A DNA stretch of 64,000 bases from Leeuwenhoekiella sp044542075 (lineage in GTDB: Bacteria; Bacteroidota; Bacteroidia; Flavobacteriales; Flavobacteriaceae). The notes below the pieces were generated by a model, which saw only the letters and a list, made by a program, of their open reading frames with translations, was not told the DNA's origin and did not search any database. Position 1 is the first letter of the stretch, and every line of letters begins with the position of its first letter. This document shows, piece after piece, positions 45,562 through 53,797 of this stretch. A program made the position numbers and the translations under genes. The stretch spans positions 1 to 64,000 of the forward strand of contig NZ_JBITTU010000001.1 in NCBI RefSeq assembly GCF_044542075.1. The letters run 5' to 3'.

Positions 45562-46353
45562 ATGAAACGATTAATAATATGCCTTATAGCAGCTTTTAGC
45601 TTACAAAGTTGCAATTTACTTTCTGCAGCCGGGCTAAGCAGCGCTGGCCAACCTACAAAAGAAGTGCCTGCAGATTTGACTTCAACAACAGCAAATTCTG
45701 CTGTTAATGTAGATCATAGTGGTTGGAATGCATTACTTAAAAAACACGTAAACGCCGCCGGTCTTGTAAACTATGAAGGATTTAAAAAAGACAAAACTAA
45801 ACTTGACGCATACATTCAAAAATTAGCGGGTTACAATCCAGGAAATGACTGGTCTGTACAAGAATTATTAGCGTATTATATAAACTTATACAACGCCAAT
45901 ACAGTAAGTCTTATCGTTGAAAATTACCCTACTAAAAGTATTAAAGATATTGATGGCGCCTGGACAAAAGCAATTGTACCTGTGGGTGATCGCAAACTTT
46001 CTTTAGGTGGAATTGAAAATGGTATCCTTAGAAAAATGAATGATCCTCGTATTCATTTTGCGATTAATTGCGCTTCTATTTCTTGTCCCATACTTTTAAA
46101 TGAAGCATACACCGCCGGAAAAATTAATGAACAATTAGATAAGGTTACTAAAGAGTTTATTAATTCTGATAAAAATGAAATTTCTGCTAAAACTGCAAAA
46201 GTTTCTTCTTTATTTGACTGGTATAAGAAAGATTTTATCACCTCAAAAACTCCTACAGTTATTGATTATATAAATCAATACAGTAAAAGTAAAATCAATG
46301 CAGGTACGACTGTAACCTATAAAGATTATAACTGGAATTTAAACAAGCAGTAA
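45562..46353 (+). CDS. DUF547 family lipoprotein
   Basis: The 263-residue protein starts at an ATG that begins a lipoprotein signal (MKRLIICLIAAFSLQSC, Cys17). The longer open frame from 45421 has no signal-like N-terminus, so I rejected it. The DUF547 domain includes ELLAYYINLYNANTVSLIVE, RIHFAINCASISCPIL and a WYKKDF segment; the Cys-x-x-x-Cys stretch is family-typical. The family often sits near arsenosugar-type glycosyltransferases, as it does here. Function is unknown. Confidence 0.88.
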   Translation: MKRLIICLIAAFSLQSCNLLSAAGLSSAGQPTKEVPADLTSTTANSAVNVDHSGWNALLKKHVNAAGLVNYEGFKKDKTKLDAYIQKLAGYNPGNDWSVQELLAYYINLYNANTVSLIVENYPTKSIKDIDGAWTKAIVPVGDRKLSLGGIENGILRKMNDPRIHFAINCASISCPILLNEAYTAGKINEQLDKVTKEFINSDKNEISAKTAKVSSLFDWYKKDFITSKTPTVIDYINQYSKSKINAGTTVTYKDYNWNLNKQ

Positions 46354-46376
46354 AAAGCTGATAATGCCCTAAAACG

Positions 46377-46403
46377 AAAAATCCTGCAAATTGTGGGATT
46401 TTT
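46377..46403 (+). terminator. Intrinsic terminator after the DUF547 gene
   Basis: AAAAATCC pairs with GGATTTTT around an 11-base loop. It starts 24 bases after the stop codon, so the DUF547 and glycosyltransferase genes may be at least partly separate units. Confidence 0.65.
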
Positions 46404-46478
46404 CATTTCCTATAAGTTCTTATTTATAGTAGCTTTGAGACCAACTACTTCTCCTAATTTCCTACAGATTAATTTTTT

Positions 46479-47183
46479 ATGTTAAGCATAGTTATTCCGG
46501 TTCTTAATGAATCCCATAATTTACCTATAGTACTAAATTACCTTGTGGTTTACGCTGCAGACCCTCAAAACTTAGAGGTTTTAATTGTAGATGGAGGAAG
46601 CTGTGATGATACGCTTAAAATTGCTCAAGAATTTAAAAATGTAGGAGGTGTAACCACTAAAATAATAAATTCTGGTCGTGGTCGCGCTAGGCAAATGAAT
46701 GCCGGTTCACGAGAATCTAGCGGTGATATCTTATACTTCTTACATGCCGATTCTTTTCCGCCTAAGAATTTTGACTTTTACATATTAGAAGAAGTCAATA
46801 AAGGTAACCCTGCGGGCTGTTTTAGAATGAAATTTAACAGCAATCACTGGTGGCTCAAACTGGCAAGTTACTTTACAAAATTTAGCTGGCGTGTAAGTAG
46901 GGGCGGCGATCAGAGTCAATTTATTACGCGAGATCTTTTTGAAGAAATAGGAGGTTTCGATGAATCTTATATTATTTATGAAGACAATATTCTAATAAAT
47001 GAGTTGTACGCTCGCAAGAAATTTGTAGTCATTCAAGAACCGCTGGTTTCATCTGCGCGACTATATGAAACACACGGTGTATGGTTTGTTCAATATCATT
47101 TTTTAATTATTTATATAAAAAAATGGCTAGGGGCTAATGCTGAAGAACTTCACGCATACTATCGCAAAAAACTAAAGAAATAA
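46479..47183 (+). CDS. TIGR04283-type family 2 glycosyltransferase
   Basis: The 234-residue protein starts with a GT2 nucleotide-sugar fold (SIVIPVLNESHNL, LIVDGGSCDDT) and has SGRGRARQMNAGSRESSG, FLHADSFPP and SRGGDQSQFI, the pattern of the TIGR04283 family associated with arsenosugar loci. Here the other expected arsenosugar genes (radical SAM ArsS, ArsM) are not in the window. It follows the DUF547 gene after a terminator. Its sugar donor and acceptor are unknown. Confidence 0.88.
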   Translation: MLSIVIPVLNESHNLPIVLNYLVVYAADPQNLEVLIVDGGSCDDTLKIAQEFKNVGGVTTKIINSGRGRARQMNAGSRESSGDILYFLHADSFPPKNFDFYILEEVNKGNPAGCFRMKFNSNHWWLKLASYFTKFSWRVSRGGDQSQFITRDLFEEIGGFDESYIIYEDNILINELYARKKFVVIQEPLVSSARLYETHGVWFVQYHFLIIYIKKWLGANAEELHAYYRKKLKK

Positions 47184-47199
47184 ACTTTATCTAATTATA

Positions 47200-47230
47200 A
47201 AAACCCCGTAAATAAAATTTACGGGGTTTT
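47200..47230. terminator. Bidirectional terminator
   Basis: AAAACCCCGTAAAT pairs with ATTTACGGGGTTTT around AAA. It lies between the glycosyltransferase (plus) and the VOC gene (minus) and serves both ends. Confidence 0.9.
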
Positions 47231-47250
47231 AAATTTCGTACTATTTTTTT

Positions 47251-47772
47251 TTACTCGTCGTAGTCTCCTATCAATTCAATAAAAACTCCGTCAGGATCTT
47301 TTACTAATAGTAGATACCTATCTTCTGCTAATTTAATCGGAGTCTCACCTTCCGTTTTAATTCCTTCTTTCTTCACAGCTTCCATTATAGAATTTAAAGA
47401 GTATACATTTAAGGTTAAGTATTGAAGACCTAATTGTTTTTCTATAAATGTATTTACGGGTTCTCTCTTGTTTTCAGTTTTAAAAGAAACGATTTTCAAA
47501 TTCGGTGAATCAGGAGAATCAGAAAATTTTAGAACATCTACGTGAAAAGGGATGTTGTCTGACAGACCTAATTTTTTTGAAAAGTTGCTGTCTATTTCAA
47601 TAACACCAGCGTCTTGTAAGCCTAATATATCTTTGTAAAAGTGCAGCGACTTCTCACTATAACTTGATATGATCGCTGCAGTTAAAGCATTTGTCTTAAA
47701 GTTAGATTCCTGAGCGTTACTCATAAAATAGGATAAGAAAATTATTGATACTAAATAGAATTTATTTTTCAT
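47251..47772 (-). CDS. Secreted VOC (glyoxalase-like) family protein
   Basis: The 173-residue protein has a signal peptide (FYLVSIIFLSYFMSNAQ) followed by a vicinal-oxygen-chelate fold: SLHFYKDILGLQDAG, a central KIVSFKTEN, and the C-terminal LLVKDPDGVFIELIGDYDE. Export of a VOC protein is unusual, since most are cytoplasmic. The usual metal ligands are only partly visible (a Glu in FIELIG). Its start codon is seven bases from a hairpin (47780-47807) that ends the upstream PMP3 gene. Confidence 0.82.
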   Translation of the reverse strand: MKNKFYLVSIIFLSYFMSNAQESNFKTNALTAAIISSYSEKSLHFYKDILGLQDAGVIEIDSNFSKKLGLSDNIPFHVDVLKFSDSPDSPNLKIVSFKTENKREPVNTFIEKQLGLQYLTLNVYSLNSIMEAVKKEGIKTEGETPIKLAEDRYLLLVKDPDGVFIELIGDYDE

Positions 47773-47779
47773 AAAAAAA

Positions 47780-47807
47780 GGTTTTTATAAATGTACTTAT
47801 AAAAACC
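47780..47807 (-). terminator. Hairpin between the PMP3 and VOC genes
   Basis: GGTTTTTATAA pairs with TTATAAAAACC (11 bp, six-base loop), followed on the minus strand by a run of seven T. It lies 23 bases after the PMP3 stop and its T-run touches the VOC start codon. It terminates PMP3 and leaves no room for a separate VOC promoter. Confidence 0.72.
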
Positions 47808-47829
47808 CTTCTCTAGATTGTATTATTTT

Positions 47830-47988
47830 TTAACCCCTACTATTTACATAGAAAGCGTGTATTACACCAGGCAACCAGCCTAATAAAGTTAATATTACAT
47901 TAATGATAAAATCTTTTCCTATACCCTTATTCATAGCTACAGCCAGTGGTGGAAGTATAATGGTAATTAAAATAGTAAGTATTGACAT
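47830..47988 (-). CDS. PMP3/YqaE family small membrane protein (second copy)
   Basis: This 52-residue gene was found by direct reading. It has two hydrophobic helices with LPPLAVAMNKGIGKDF and LTLLGWLPGVIHAFYV, the PMP3 pattern. It differs at many positions from the copy at 12831-12986, which suggests an old duplication or separate acquisition. It starts with ATG at 47988 and stops TAA at 47830. Confidence 0.92.
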   Translation of the reverse strand: MSILTILITIILPPLAVAMNKGIGKDFIINVILTLLGWLPGVIHAFYVNSRG

Positions 47989-48072
47989 TGTGGTTAGTTT
48001 TATTGATTAGGCGAACAAGGTATTAAGAATACATTTTTAAACCACTTAAACAAATCTTAATTGGCAAGAGTT

Positions 48073-49092
48073 TTACATTCTAGAATACCATTTTTTGAGT
48101 ACCTCTTCTGCAGGTTTTCCCTGAGGTGTAAATCGGTTATTTTCTTCTAATGCTGCCCGCTCGTAATTATGAAACCATTTCCAGACAAAGCCTCCTGCAA
48201 ACCAGGGTTCGTCCCAAAATTCTTCAAAGACGGCTTCATATAAATTTGATTGTGCTTTAGCGTTCATTTTACCTTCGTGGCGATCACTTGTCCACGGCTC
48301 TTTGCCAGCATAGTCTGCACTTCTGTAACCAAATTCGGTAAATAAAACCGGTTTATTATGCTTTTTAGAAAGTAATAGAAGTAACTGTTTGTGATGTTCC
48401 CAACCTGCTTTAGCATCACTAATTGCCGGTGTTTCTAATTCCGAAACCGGAAAATAAGCATCTGCGCCTATATAATCGAGTTGACTCCAGAATGTAACTT
48501 TATCAACCTTATCCCAATTTTCGGCATACGTAAGTTTACCTGTATAAACTCCCCTAACTTTTTTAATGAGCTGTTCCCAAAAAGCTTTTCGCGCATTTGT
48601 AAAATTATATAACTCGGTACCTATACAAAATATTTCAACATTTGTCTCTTCAGCAAGAGCAGCATATAATAAAATATAGGTTTCATAACTCTGCTCAAAA
48701 ATACCCCATTCTTCTTCCGTATTCATTTCCATATCGCCCGTAAATACACCTTTCCAAATCCAGATATGTGGTTTAAGCATCACCTTAATTTTATTAGTAT
48801 GAAGTGCTTCTATATATTGTCTGGCTCCCTGGTAACGCTCACCATACCATTGCCTTTCGGTATTAAATATAAGTTCGGGATTGTTTTTATCTCTTACAAA
48901 AGCAAATGGCATTATGGCCGCATGACTTGCCTTTATCTTTAAGACGGGCTCAATATGAGATTGTACAAGAGTATCTCTAGACGACACAAAACTTACTCCA
49001 TTAATCTTATCCTGAATAACCGGCGTAGCAGAACAACCTATTAATACAAATAAAATAATGTTAGTTATAATTAAGGAAAGCGACTTTTTCAT
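48073..49092 (-). CDS. GH113-like glycoside hydrolase lipoprotein
   Basis: The 339-residue protein has a lipobox (FVLIGCSAT, Cys20). It is a TIM-barrel with MLKPHIWIWKG, FCIGTELYNF with a likely acid Glu160, and LFTEFGYRS with a likely nucleophile Glu253, the layout of GH113 (known for beta-mannanase). The open frame begins with TTG at 49122, but the ATG at 49092 starts the signal peptide. A -7 element TATTTTTG lies six bases before this ATG. The substrate is not proven. Confidence 0.8.
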   Translation of the reverse strand: MKKSLSLIITNIILFVLIGCSATPVIQDKINGVSFVSSRDTLVQSHIEPVLKIKASHAAIMPFAFVRDKNNPELIFNTERQWYGERYQGARQYIEALHTNKIKVMLKPHIWIWKGVFTGDMEMNTEEEWGIFEQSYETYILLYAALAEETNVEIFCIGTELYNFTNARKAFWEQLIKKVRGVYTGKLTYAENWDKVDKVTFWSQLDYIGADAYFPVSELETPAISDAKAGWEHHKQLLLLLSKKHNKPVLFTEFGYRSADYAGKEPWTSDRHEGKMNAKAQSNLYEAVFEEFWDEPWFAGGFVWKWFHNYERAALEENNRFTPQGKPAEEVLKKWYSRM

Positions 49093-49224
49093 AGATATCA
49101 AAAATACTTGAAATTTAGACAAGTTCTATTTTAAAATGCATCTTTAAAATAGCAGTATTGCCCGCTGTTTAATGCGAGGTATGTCTTATCTTTAAATACA
49201 ACCACATATGATATACCGCTATTT

Positions 49225-50523
49225 ATGGAGCATATAGTTATTGTAGGTAATGGCATTGCCGGGGTTACAGCTGCCAGACATCTGCGAAAAAATTCTGATA
49301 AAAAAATAACAATTATCTCTGCAGAAAGTGATCATTTTTTTTCACGTACTGCCCTTATGTATGTCTATATGGGACATATGCGCTTTAAAGATTTAAAACC
49401 CTATGAAGATAAATTTTGGGTTAAAAATCGTATCACATTAAAAAACGCCTATGTTGAAAACGTTGATGCCACTAATCAAACCTTGATTTTAGCCGGTGGC
49501 GAAAAATTGACCTATGACAAACTCATTTTAGCCACAGGTTCTATCCCTGCTAAATATGGCTGGGAAGGTCAGGATCTTAACGGTGTGCAAGGGCTTGTTT
49601 CAAAACAGGATCTCGAGCAGCTCGAAAAAACAGCCCCAAATAATCAAATTTGTCCTAAAGCTGTTATTGTAGGTGGTGGTCTTATAGGAGTAGAAATGGC
49701 AGAAATGCTACATACCCGTAAAATAGATGTTACGATCTTAGTTCGTGAACACGCATTCTGGTCTGGAGTTCTCCCAGATGGGGAAGCTAATATGATTTCA
49801 AAACACATAATCGCTCACGGAATTGACCTGAGACACGAAGAAGAACTTGATAAAATACTTGATGATGGTAATGGCAATGTACGTGGCGTACTCACAAAAA
49901 AAGGTGAGGAAATACCCTGTAATCTTGTAGGTATAACGACTGGTGTAAAGCCTAAAATCGATTTTCTTAGCGATTCAAGTATAGAAACAGATAAAGGTAT
50001 TCTGGTAAACCGTTTCTTAGAAACAAATATTAAAAATGTATATGCCATAGGTGATTGCGCCCAGCAACGGGAAGCCATAGGCTTACGCAAACCTATTGAA
50101 GCGGTATGGTATACAGGCAGAATGATGGGTGAGACTGTTGCTCAAACTATCTGCGGAACTCCCTTTGAATACAAACCCGGAAACTGGTTTAACAGCGCTA
50201 AATTTTTTGATATTGAATACCAGACCTATGGTTGGGTTTTTAGTACTAAAAACAAAAAAGAGTACGAGGAGCACTTTCATTGGAAACACGACAATGATAA
50301 AATATGCATTACTATAGCGTACCATAAAGAAAACAGAAAATTTCTAGGAATAAACACCTTTGGAATACGGATGAAACACGAGGTTTTTGACCGCTGGTTA
50401 AATGAACAACGCACTATAGATTACGTTGTTGAAAATCTGCAGTTGGCAAACTTTGATCCTGAGTTTTACAGAAATCACGAAAATAAAATTAAAGAAACCT
50501 ATACGTTAAGCTCTAAAGCTTAA
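49225..50523 (+). CDS. FAD/NAD(P)-dependent pyridine-nucleotide-disulfide-type oxidoreductase
   Basis: The 432-residue protein has an N-terminal FAD-binding site (VIVGNGIAGVTAARHLRK) and a central NAD(P)-binding site (AVIVGGGLIGVEMAEML), with an AIGDCAQ segment that contacts FAD. It resembles rubredoxin-reductase or NirB-type flavoproteins without the redox-active CxxxxC of disulfide reductases. It is encoded 44 bases upstream of a polytopic 4Fe-4S protein, so the two may form an electron-transfer unit from NAD(P)H to the membrane. Confidence 0.88.
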   Translation: MEHIVIVGNGIAGVTAARHLRKNSDKKITIISAESDHFFSRTALMYVYMGHMRFKDLKPYEDKFWVKNRITLKNAYVENVDATNQTLILAGGEKLTYDKLILATGSIPAKYGWEGQDLNGVQGLVSKQDLEQLEKTAPNNQICPKAVIVGGGLIGVEMAEMLHTRKIDVTILVREHAFWSGVLPDGEANMISKHIIAHGIDLRHEEELDKILDDGNGNVRGVLTKKGEEIPCNLVGITTGVKPKIDFLSDSSIETDKGILVNRFLETNIKNVYAIGDCAQQREAIGLRKPIEAVWYTGRMMGETVAQTICGTPFEYKPGNWFNSAKFFDIEYQTYGWVFSTKNKKEYEEHFHWKHDNDKICITIAYHKENRKFLGINTFGIRMKHEVFDRWLNEQRTIDYVVENLQLANFDPEFYRNHENKIKETYTLSSKA

Positions 50524-50567
50524 GTATAATCTATAATTACAAACTACCCTACCAATACCTATAAAAT

Positions 50568-52157
50568 ATGAGTACAGTACAACGCGACATGTCACTTACC
50601 GGGCAACCTCCGGTTTCTATAAATACCATTCAAAAGTTAGGAACTGCATTGGGAGTTGCGGGACTTTTAATTTTACTTCTTGCTTTGTTTAATGTAAATC
50701 TTCCCAATAAAGCACTTTGGCTAAGTCTTTCTTTAGGAGGGATTTTTATAGGTATTGTTCTCTTTGCTTACGGTGCATATACAGACAAACAGGAAGGAAT
50801 AAAAAATGATGCAGTATGGTTTAAATCTATATCCAGTCGTGGTATCCTTGCTTGGATTGCCGGTCTCGCTCTTACCGGTTTTTATATTATCTTATATTTT
50901 AAAGCAGATTTGTTAGGCCTTAGTGCCGAAGGTGCAAATACGGGTCTAATAGCTCTTTTTGACCCTCTAAGCAATTTACTGAATGGCGGTCCCGCGAGCC
51001 AATGGTTTGTTTATGGAACTTTATATACTATAGCAATACTAGCTTTTGGTATAAAATTTATCTGGAAATACCGCCACAATAAATATGAACGTTTACGCAC
51101 GCTTAGCGTAATGTTTTTTCAGACTGCATTTGCATTTTTAATTCCTGAGTTTATGGCACGTTTAAACTCTGAAGAATTTAGTCTGCCCTACTACGATTTA
51201 AAAAATATATGGCCCCTTAATTATTACAATTTTGAACAATACAGAATAGATGATTTTATCTCTGCAGGTGATATAGGCTTGGCTTTATTAATATTTGGTA
51301 TCGCTTCAATTTTTATCATCACCCCTATTCTAACCTACAAATATGGGAAACGTTGGTACTGCTCGTGGGTATGTGGTTGTGGAGGTCTTGCCGAAACAGC
51401 CGGGGATTCTTTTAGACAATTAAGTGATAAAAGTGAATCTACATGGAAAATAGAGCGTTGGGTAGTACACAGTGTGCTGGTTTTTGTAGTGGTGATGACA
51501 ACTGCGGTAATTGCTACCTATTTAGGTTACGACCCCGATAAATATTGGCTTACTAAAGATGTATTTCTAATAGGTGTAGCTGTTTTTCTCACAGCATTAT
51601 TTGGTCTCATCTGGCTATTTAAGAAAGAAGAATTAAAGCAAGATGCACGTTATGGTGCAATAGGGTATTTAGTAATTGTACTTTCATTAATAGGTATTCA
51701 CTATGGTACCGGGAACACCTTATTTTTTATTCCTGCGGAAACTTTACGTACTTCTTACGGCTTTTTAATAGGTTCAATTTTTAGCGGAGTAATAGGAACC
51801 GGCTTCTACCCTATATTTGGGAACCGGGTTTGGTGTCGCTTTGGTTGCCCTATGGCTGCTATTTTAGGATTGCAACAACGTCTTTTTTCTAAATTTAGAA
51901 TTACCACAAATGGTGGTCAATGTATTTCTTGTGGCAACTGTTCTACCTATTGCGAGATGGGTATTGATGTACGTGCTTATGCTCAGAAAGGAGAAAATAT
52001 TGTACGCGCAAGTTGTGTAGGCTGTGGGATTTGTTCTGCTGTTTGCCCTCGTGGGGTTTTAAAATTAGAGAATGCGGCTACAGATAATCGAATTAACAGC
52101 CGCGAAGTATTATTAGGAAACGATGTTAACTTGATGGATTACCTTAATCAAAACTAA
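50568..52157 (+). CDS. Polytopic membrane protein with two 4Fe-4S clusters
   Basis: The 529-residue protein has about ten membrane helices. Cysteine motifs are CSWVCGCGG (about residue 265), WCRFGCP (about 421), CISCGNCSTYC (about 454) and CVGCGICSAVCP (about 482); the last two each carry a 4Fe-4S ferredoxin site. The design is like NapH or NosR/CcoG, which pass electrons across the membrane. The physiological partner is not known, but the adjacent flavoprotein is the obvious candidate. Confidence 0.9.
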   Translation: MSTVQRDMSLTGQPPVSINTIQKLGTALGVAGLLILLLALFNVNLPNKALWLSLSLGGIFIGIVLFAYGAYTDKQEGIKNDAVWFKSISSRGILAWIAGLALTGFYIILYFKADLLGLSAEGANTGLIALFDPLSNLLNGGPASQWFVYGTLYTIAILAFGIKFIWKYRHNKYERLRTLSVMFFQTAFAFLIPEFMARLNSEEFSLPYYDLKNIWPLNYYNFEQYRIDDFISAGDIGLALLIFGIASIFIITPILTYKYGKRWYCSWVCGCGGLAETAGDSFRQLSDKSESTWKIERWVVHSVLVFVVVMTTAVIATYLGYDPDKYWLTKDVFLIGVAVFLTALFGLIWLFKKEELKQDARYGAIGYLVIVLSLIGIHYGTGNTLFFIPAETLRTSYGFLIGSIFSGVIGTGFYPIFGNRVWCRFGCPMAAILGLQQRLFSKFRITTNGGQCISCGNCSTYCEMGIDVRAYAQKGENIVRASCVGCGICSAVCPRGVLKLENAATDNRINSREVLLGNDVNLMDYLNQN

Positions 52158-52203
52158 TTTAGAATCAATTTTGTACTTTTAAAATTCACTAAATAAATAT
52201 GTT

Positions 52204-52416
52204 ATGTTATTAGTAATGATAGGGCCCTGGCAAATTTTACTTATTCTTATTTTTATGGGTCTGGGCGTCATTCTGCCTATTGTAGCATTAGTGGATATCG
52301 TTAAGAACGATTTTAAAGGCAATAATAAAATTGTGTGGGTATTAATTGTGATATTCTTCAACCTCTTGGGGTCGATTCTTTATTTTACAATAGGTAAAAA
52401 ACAACGTATTCTATAA
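52204..52416 (+). CDS. PLDc_N domain small membrane protein
   Basis: The 70-residue protein has two membrane helices around GVILPIVALVDIVKNDFKGNNKIVW and a C-terminal SILYFTIGKKQ, the phospholipase D N-terminal (PLDc_N) pattern without any catalytic domain. A later ATG at 52216 is an alternative start. It lies 46 bases after the 4Fe-4S gene and may be co-transcribed. Confidence 0.85.
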   Translation: MLLVMIGPWQILLILIFMGLGVILPIVALVDIVKNDFKGNNKIVWVLIVIFFNLLGSILYFTIGKKQRIL

Positions 52417-52437
52417 GATATGTTTTAAACCAAAAAA

Positions 52438-52463
52438 AAGGCAAGGATCTCCACCCTTGCCTT
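52438..52463 (-). terminator. Minus-facing intrinsic terminator with no matching gene
   Basis: AAGGCAAGG pairs with CCTTGCCTT. Only the minus strand has the T-tract (eight T), so it terminates leftward transcription. No minus-strand gene lies between it and the next terminator at 52713-52746, so it may end an unrecognised transcript or read-through from the fasciclin genes. Confidence 0.7.
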
Positions 52464-52712
52464 ACTAACAAATCATCTAACAAACAAACTACCTTTATTA
52501 AAACCATCAATTAAGATGGCCTTATATTCTTATGTTTTAGATAACTATAGCTACATTCTCGTATGCATATATGTTAGCTTTTGGCTATATTCTATAAGAA
52601 TAGTTGCTTTAAAGTCTCTTCAATTTATTTACGATAAATCATTCTGTTTGGTTTTCAGTTTTAGTAAATAAAAACTAATCTAAACAAACTAGTTTTAGAA
52701 TTTTCAGTAAAA
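52464..52712. other. Gene-free interval between two terminators
   Basis: No convincing gene is present. The stretch starts with an AAC-rich segment (AACAAACAAAC), repeated near 52753-52763 beside the other terminator. A small RNA ending at 52438 would fit the minus-facing T-run, but no consensus promoter was found. Confidence 0.4.
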
Positions 52713-52746
52713 AATAAAGGCGGAAATTGATATTTCCGCCTTTATT
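52713..52746. terminator. Terminator after the fasciclin gene
   Basis: A perfect 15-bp stem (AATAAAGGCGGAAAT with ATTTCCGCCTTTATT, loop TGAT) has a T-run on the minus strand, 28 bases after the fasciclin stop codon. Confidence 0.9.
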
Positions 52747-52773
52747 AAAAATCAACAAACAAACAATCTATTT

Positions 52774-53772
52774 TTATAAAACTGGTAATAAAACCTGATC
52801 AATTACGTGTACAATACCGTTTGTAGTTTGCACATCTGGAATTACCATATTTGCAGGAGTTGCGTTACCAGAACCACTTACAGTAAGTGTTCCGTTATTA
52901 AATGCTCCTAGTGTAATAGTATCAGAACCTAAAGCATCGTAAGAACCGGCACTTAATTCTGAAGTAAACTTGTCTGCAGAAACATCAGCAAAAACGTGGT
53001 TTAACAAAACTGCAGTTACTAAATCTTTATCTAACTGTCTTACATCTGAAGGCTGCGTAAAAGTCAAGCCTAAAGCGGCACCTAAGTTTATAAATGCTTG
53101 ATCATTCGGTGCAAAAACAGTGAAGTTAGCATCAGGATTACTTAAAGCTGTAGCAAGTTCTGCGTACAAAACCGCTTCAACTAAATAGCTTAACTCAGGT
53201 GTTTTAAAAACCTGAGCGCTTTGTAAGGCAACCGCAGATTCTACTACATTACCACCCGTAGCAATCATTACTTTATCTATAACGTGTACAGTACCGTTTT
53301 GAGCACGCACATCTGTAGCTAGAATTTTAGATCCGTTGATGTACAGATCTCCATCACGTTGTACAAATCTTCTTGTAAGTGTTAATGCAGATGCCGAAGT
53401 ACCACCTCCTTGAATAGCACCACCTAAAAGATTTCCGTTAGATACGTGATATAAAAGTGTATTTGTTAAGAAAGGAGTAGTTAGAGCCCCTAATGTTGCT
53501 TCATTTAATCCTAAACGCGCAAACGCGTCATTTGTAGGAGCAAAAACAGTATAGTCTCCAGAAGGATCTCCTGGGTTCGCATTACTTAAAACACCTACAA
53601 GATTTGCATTAATTGCAGCAGATTCTAGTGTACTAAACGCTGGGTTTGCAACTGCAATACCAGCTATAGAAGTTAATTGATCTTCGTAAGCAGATTCGCT
53701 TTCGCAAGAAGTGGTAAGTACAACGCTTAAAAGTGCGATTGCAATACCGGTATATTTATATAAGTTTTTCAT
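52774..53772 (-). CDS. Two-domain fasciclin (FAS1) lipoprotein
   Basis: The 332-residue lipoprotein has a lipobox (VVLTTSCESE, Cys23) and two FAS1 domains (about residues 38-170 and 180-332), each with the H1/H2 boxes YTVFAPTNDAFARLG and NFTVFAPNDQAFINLG and the final VHVIDKVM and VHVIDQVL. FAS1 domains mediate adhesion or cell-surface contacts. It follows an outer-membrane barrel gene by 25 bases and is probably co-transcribed with it. Confidence 0.93.
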   Translation of the reverse strand: MKNLYKYTGIAIALLSVVLTTSCESESAYEDQLTSIAGIAVANPAFSTLESAAINANLVGVLSNANPGDPSGDYTVFAPTNDAFARLGLNEATLGALTTPFLTNTLLYHVSNGNLLGGAIQGGGTSASALTLTRRFVQRDGDLYINGSKILATDVRAQNGTVHVIDKVMIATGGNVVESAVALQSAQVFKTPELSYLVEAVLYAELATALSNPDANFTVFAPNDQAFINLGAALGLTFTQPSDVRQLDKDLVTAVLLNHVFADVSADKFTSELSAGSYDALGSDTITLGAFNNGTLTVSGSGNATPANMVIPDVQTTNGIVHVIDQVLLPVL

Positions 53773-53797
53773 GATATCTTTTGTAAATAATTAATGA

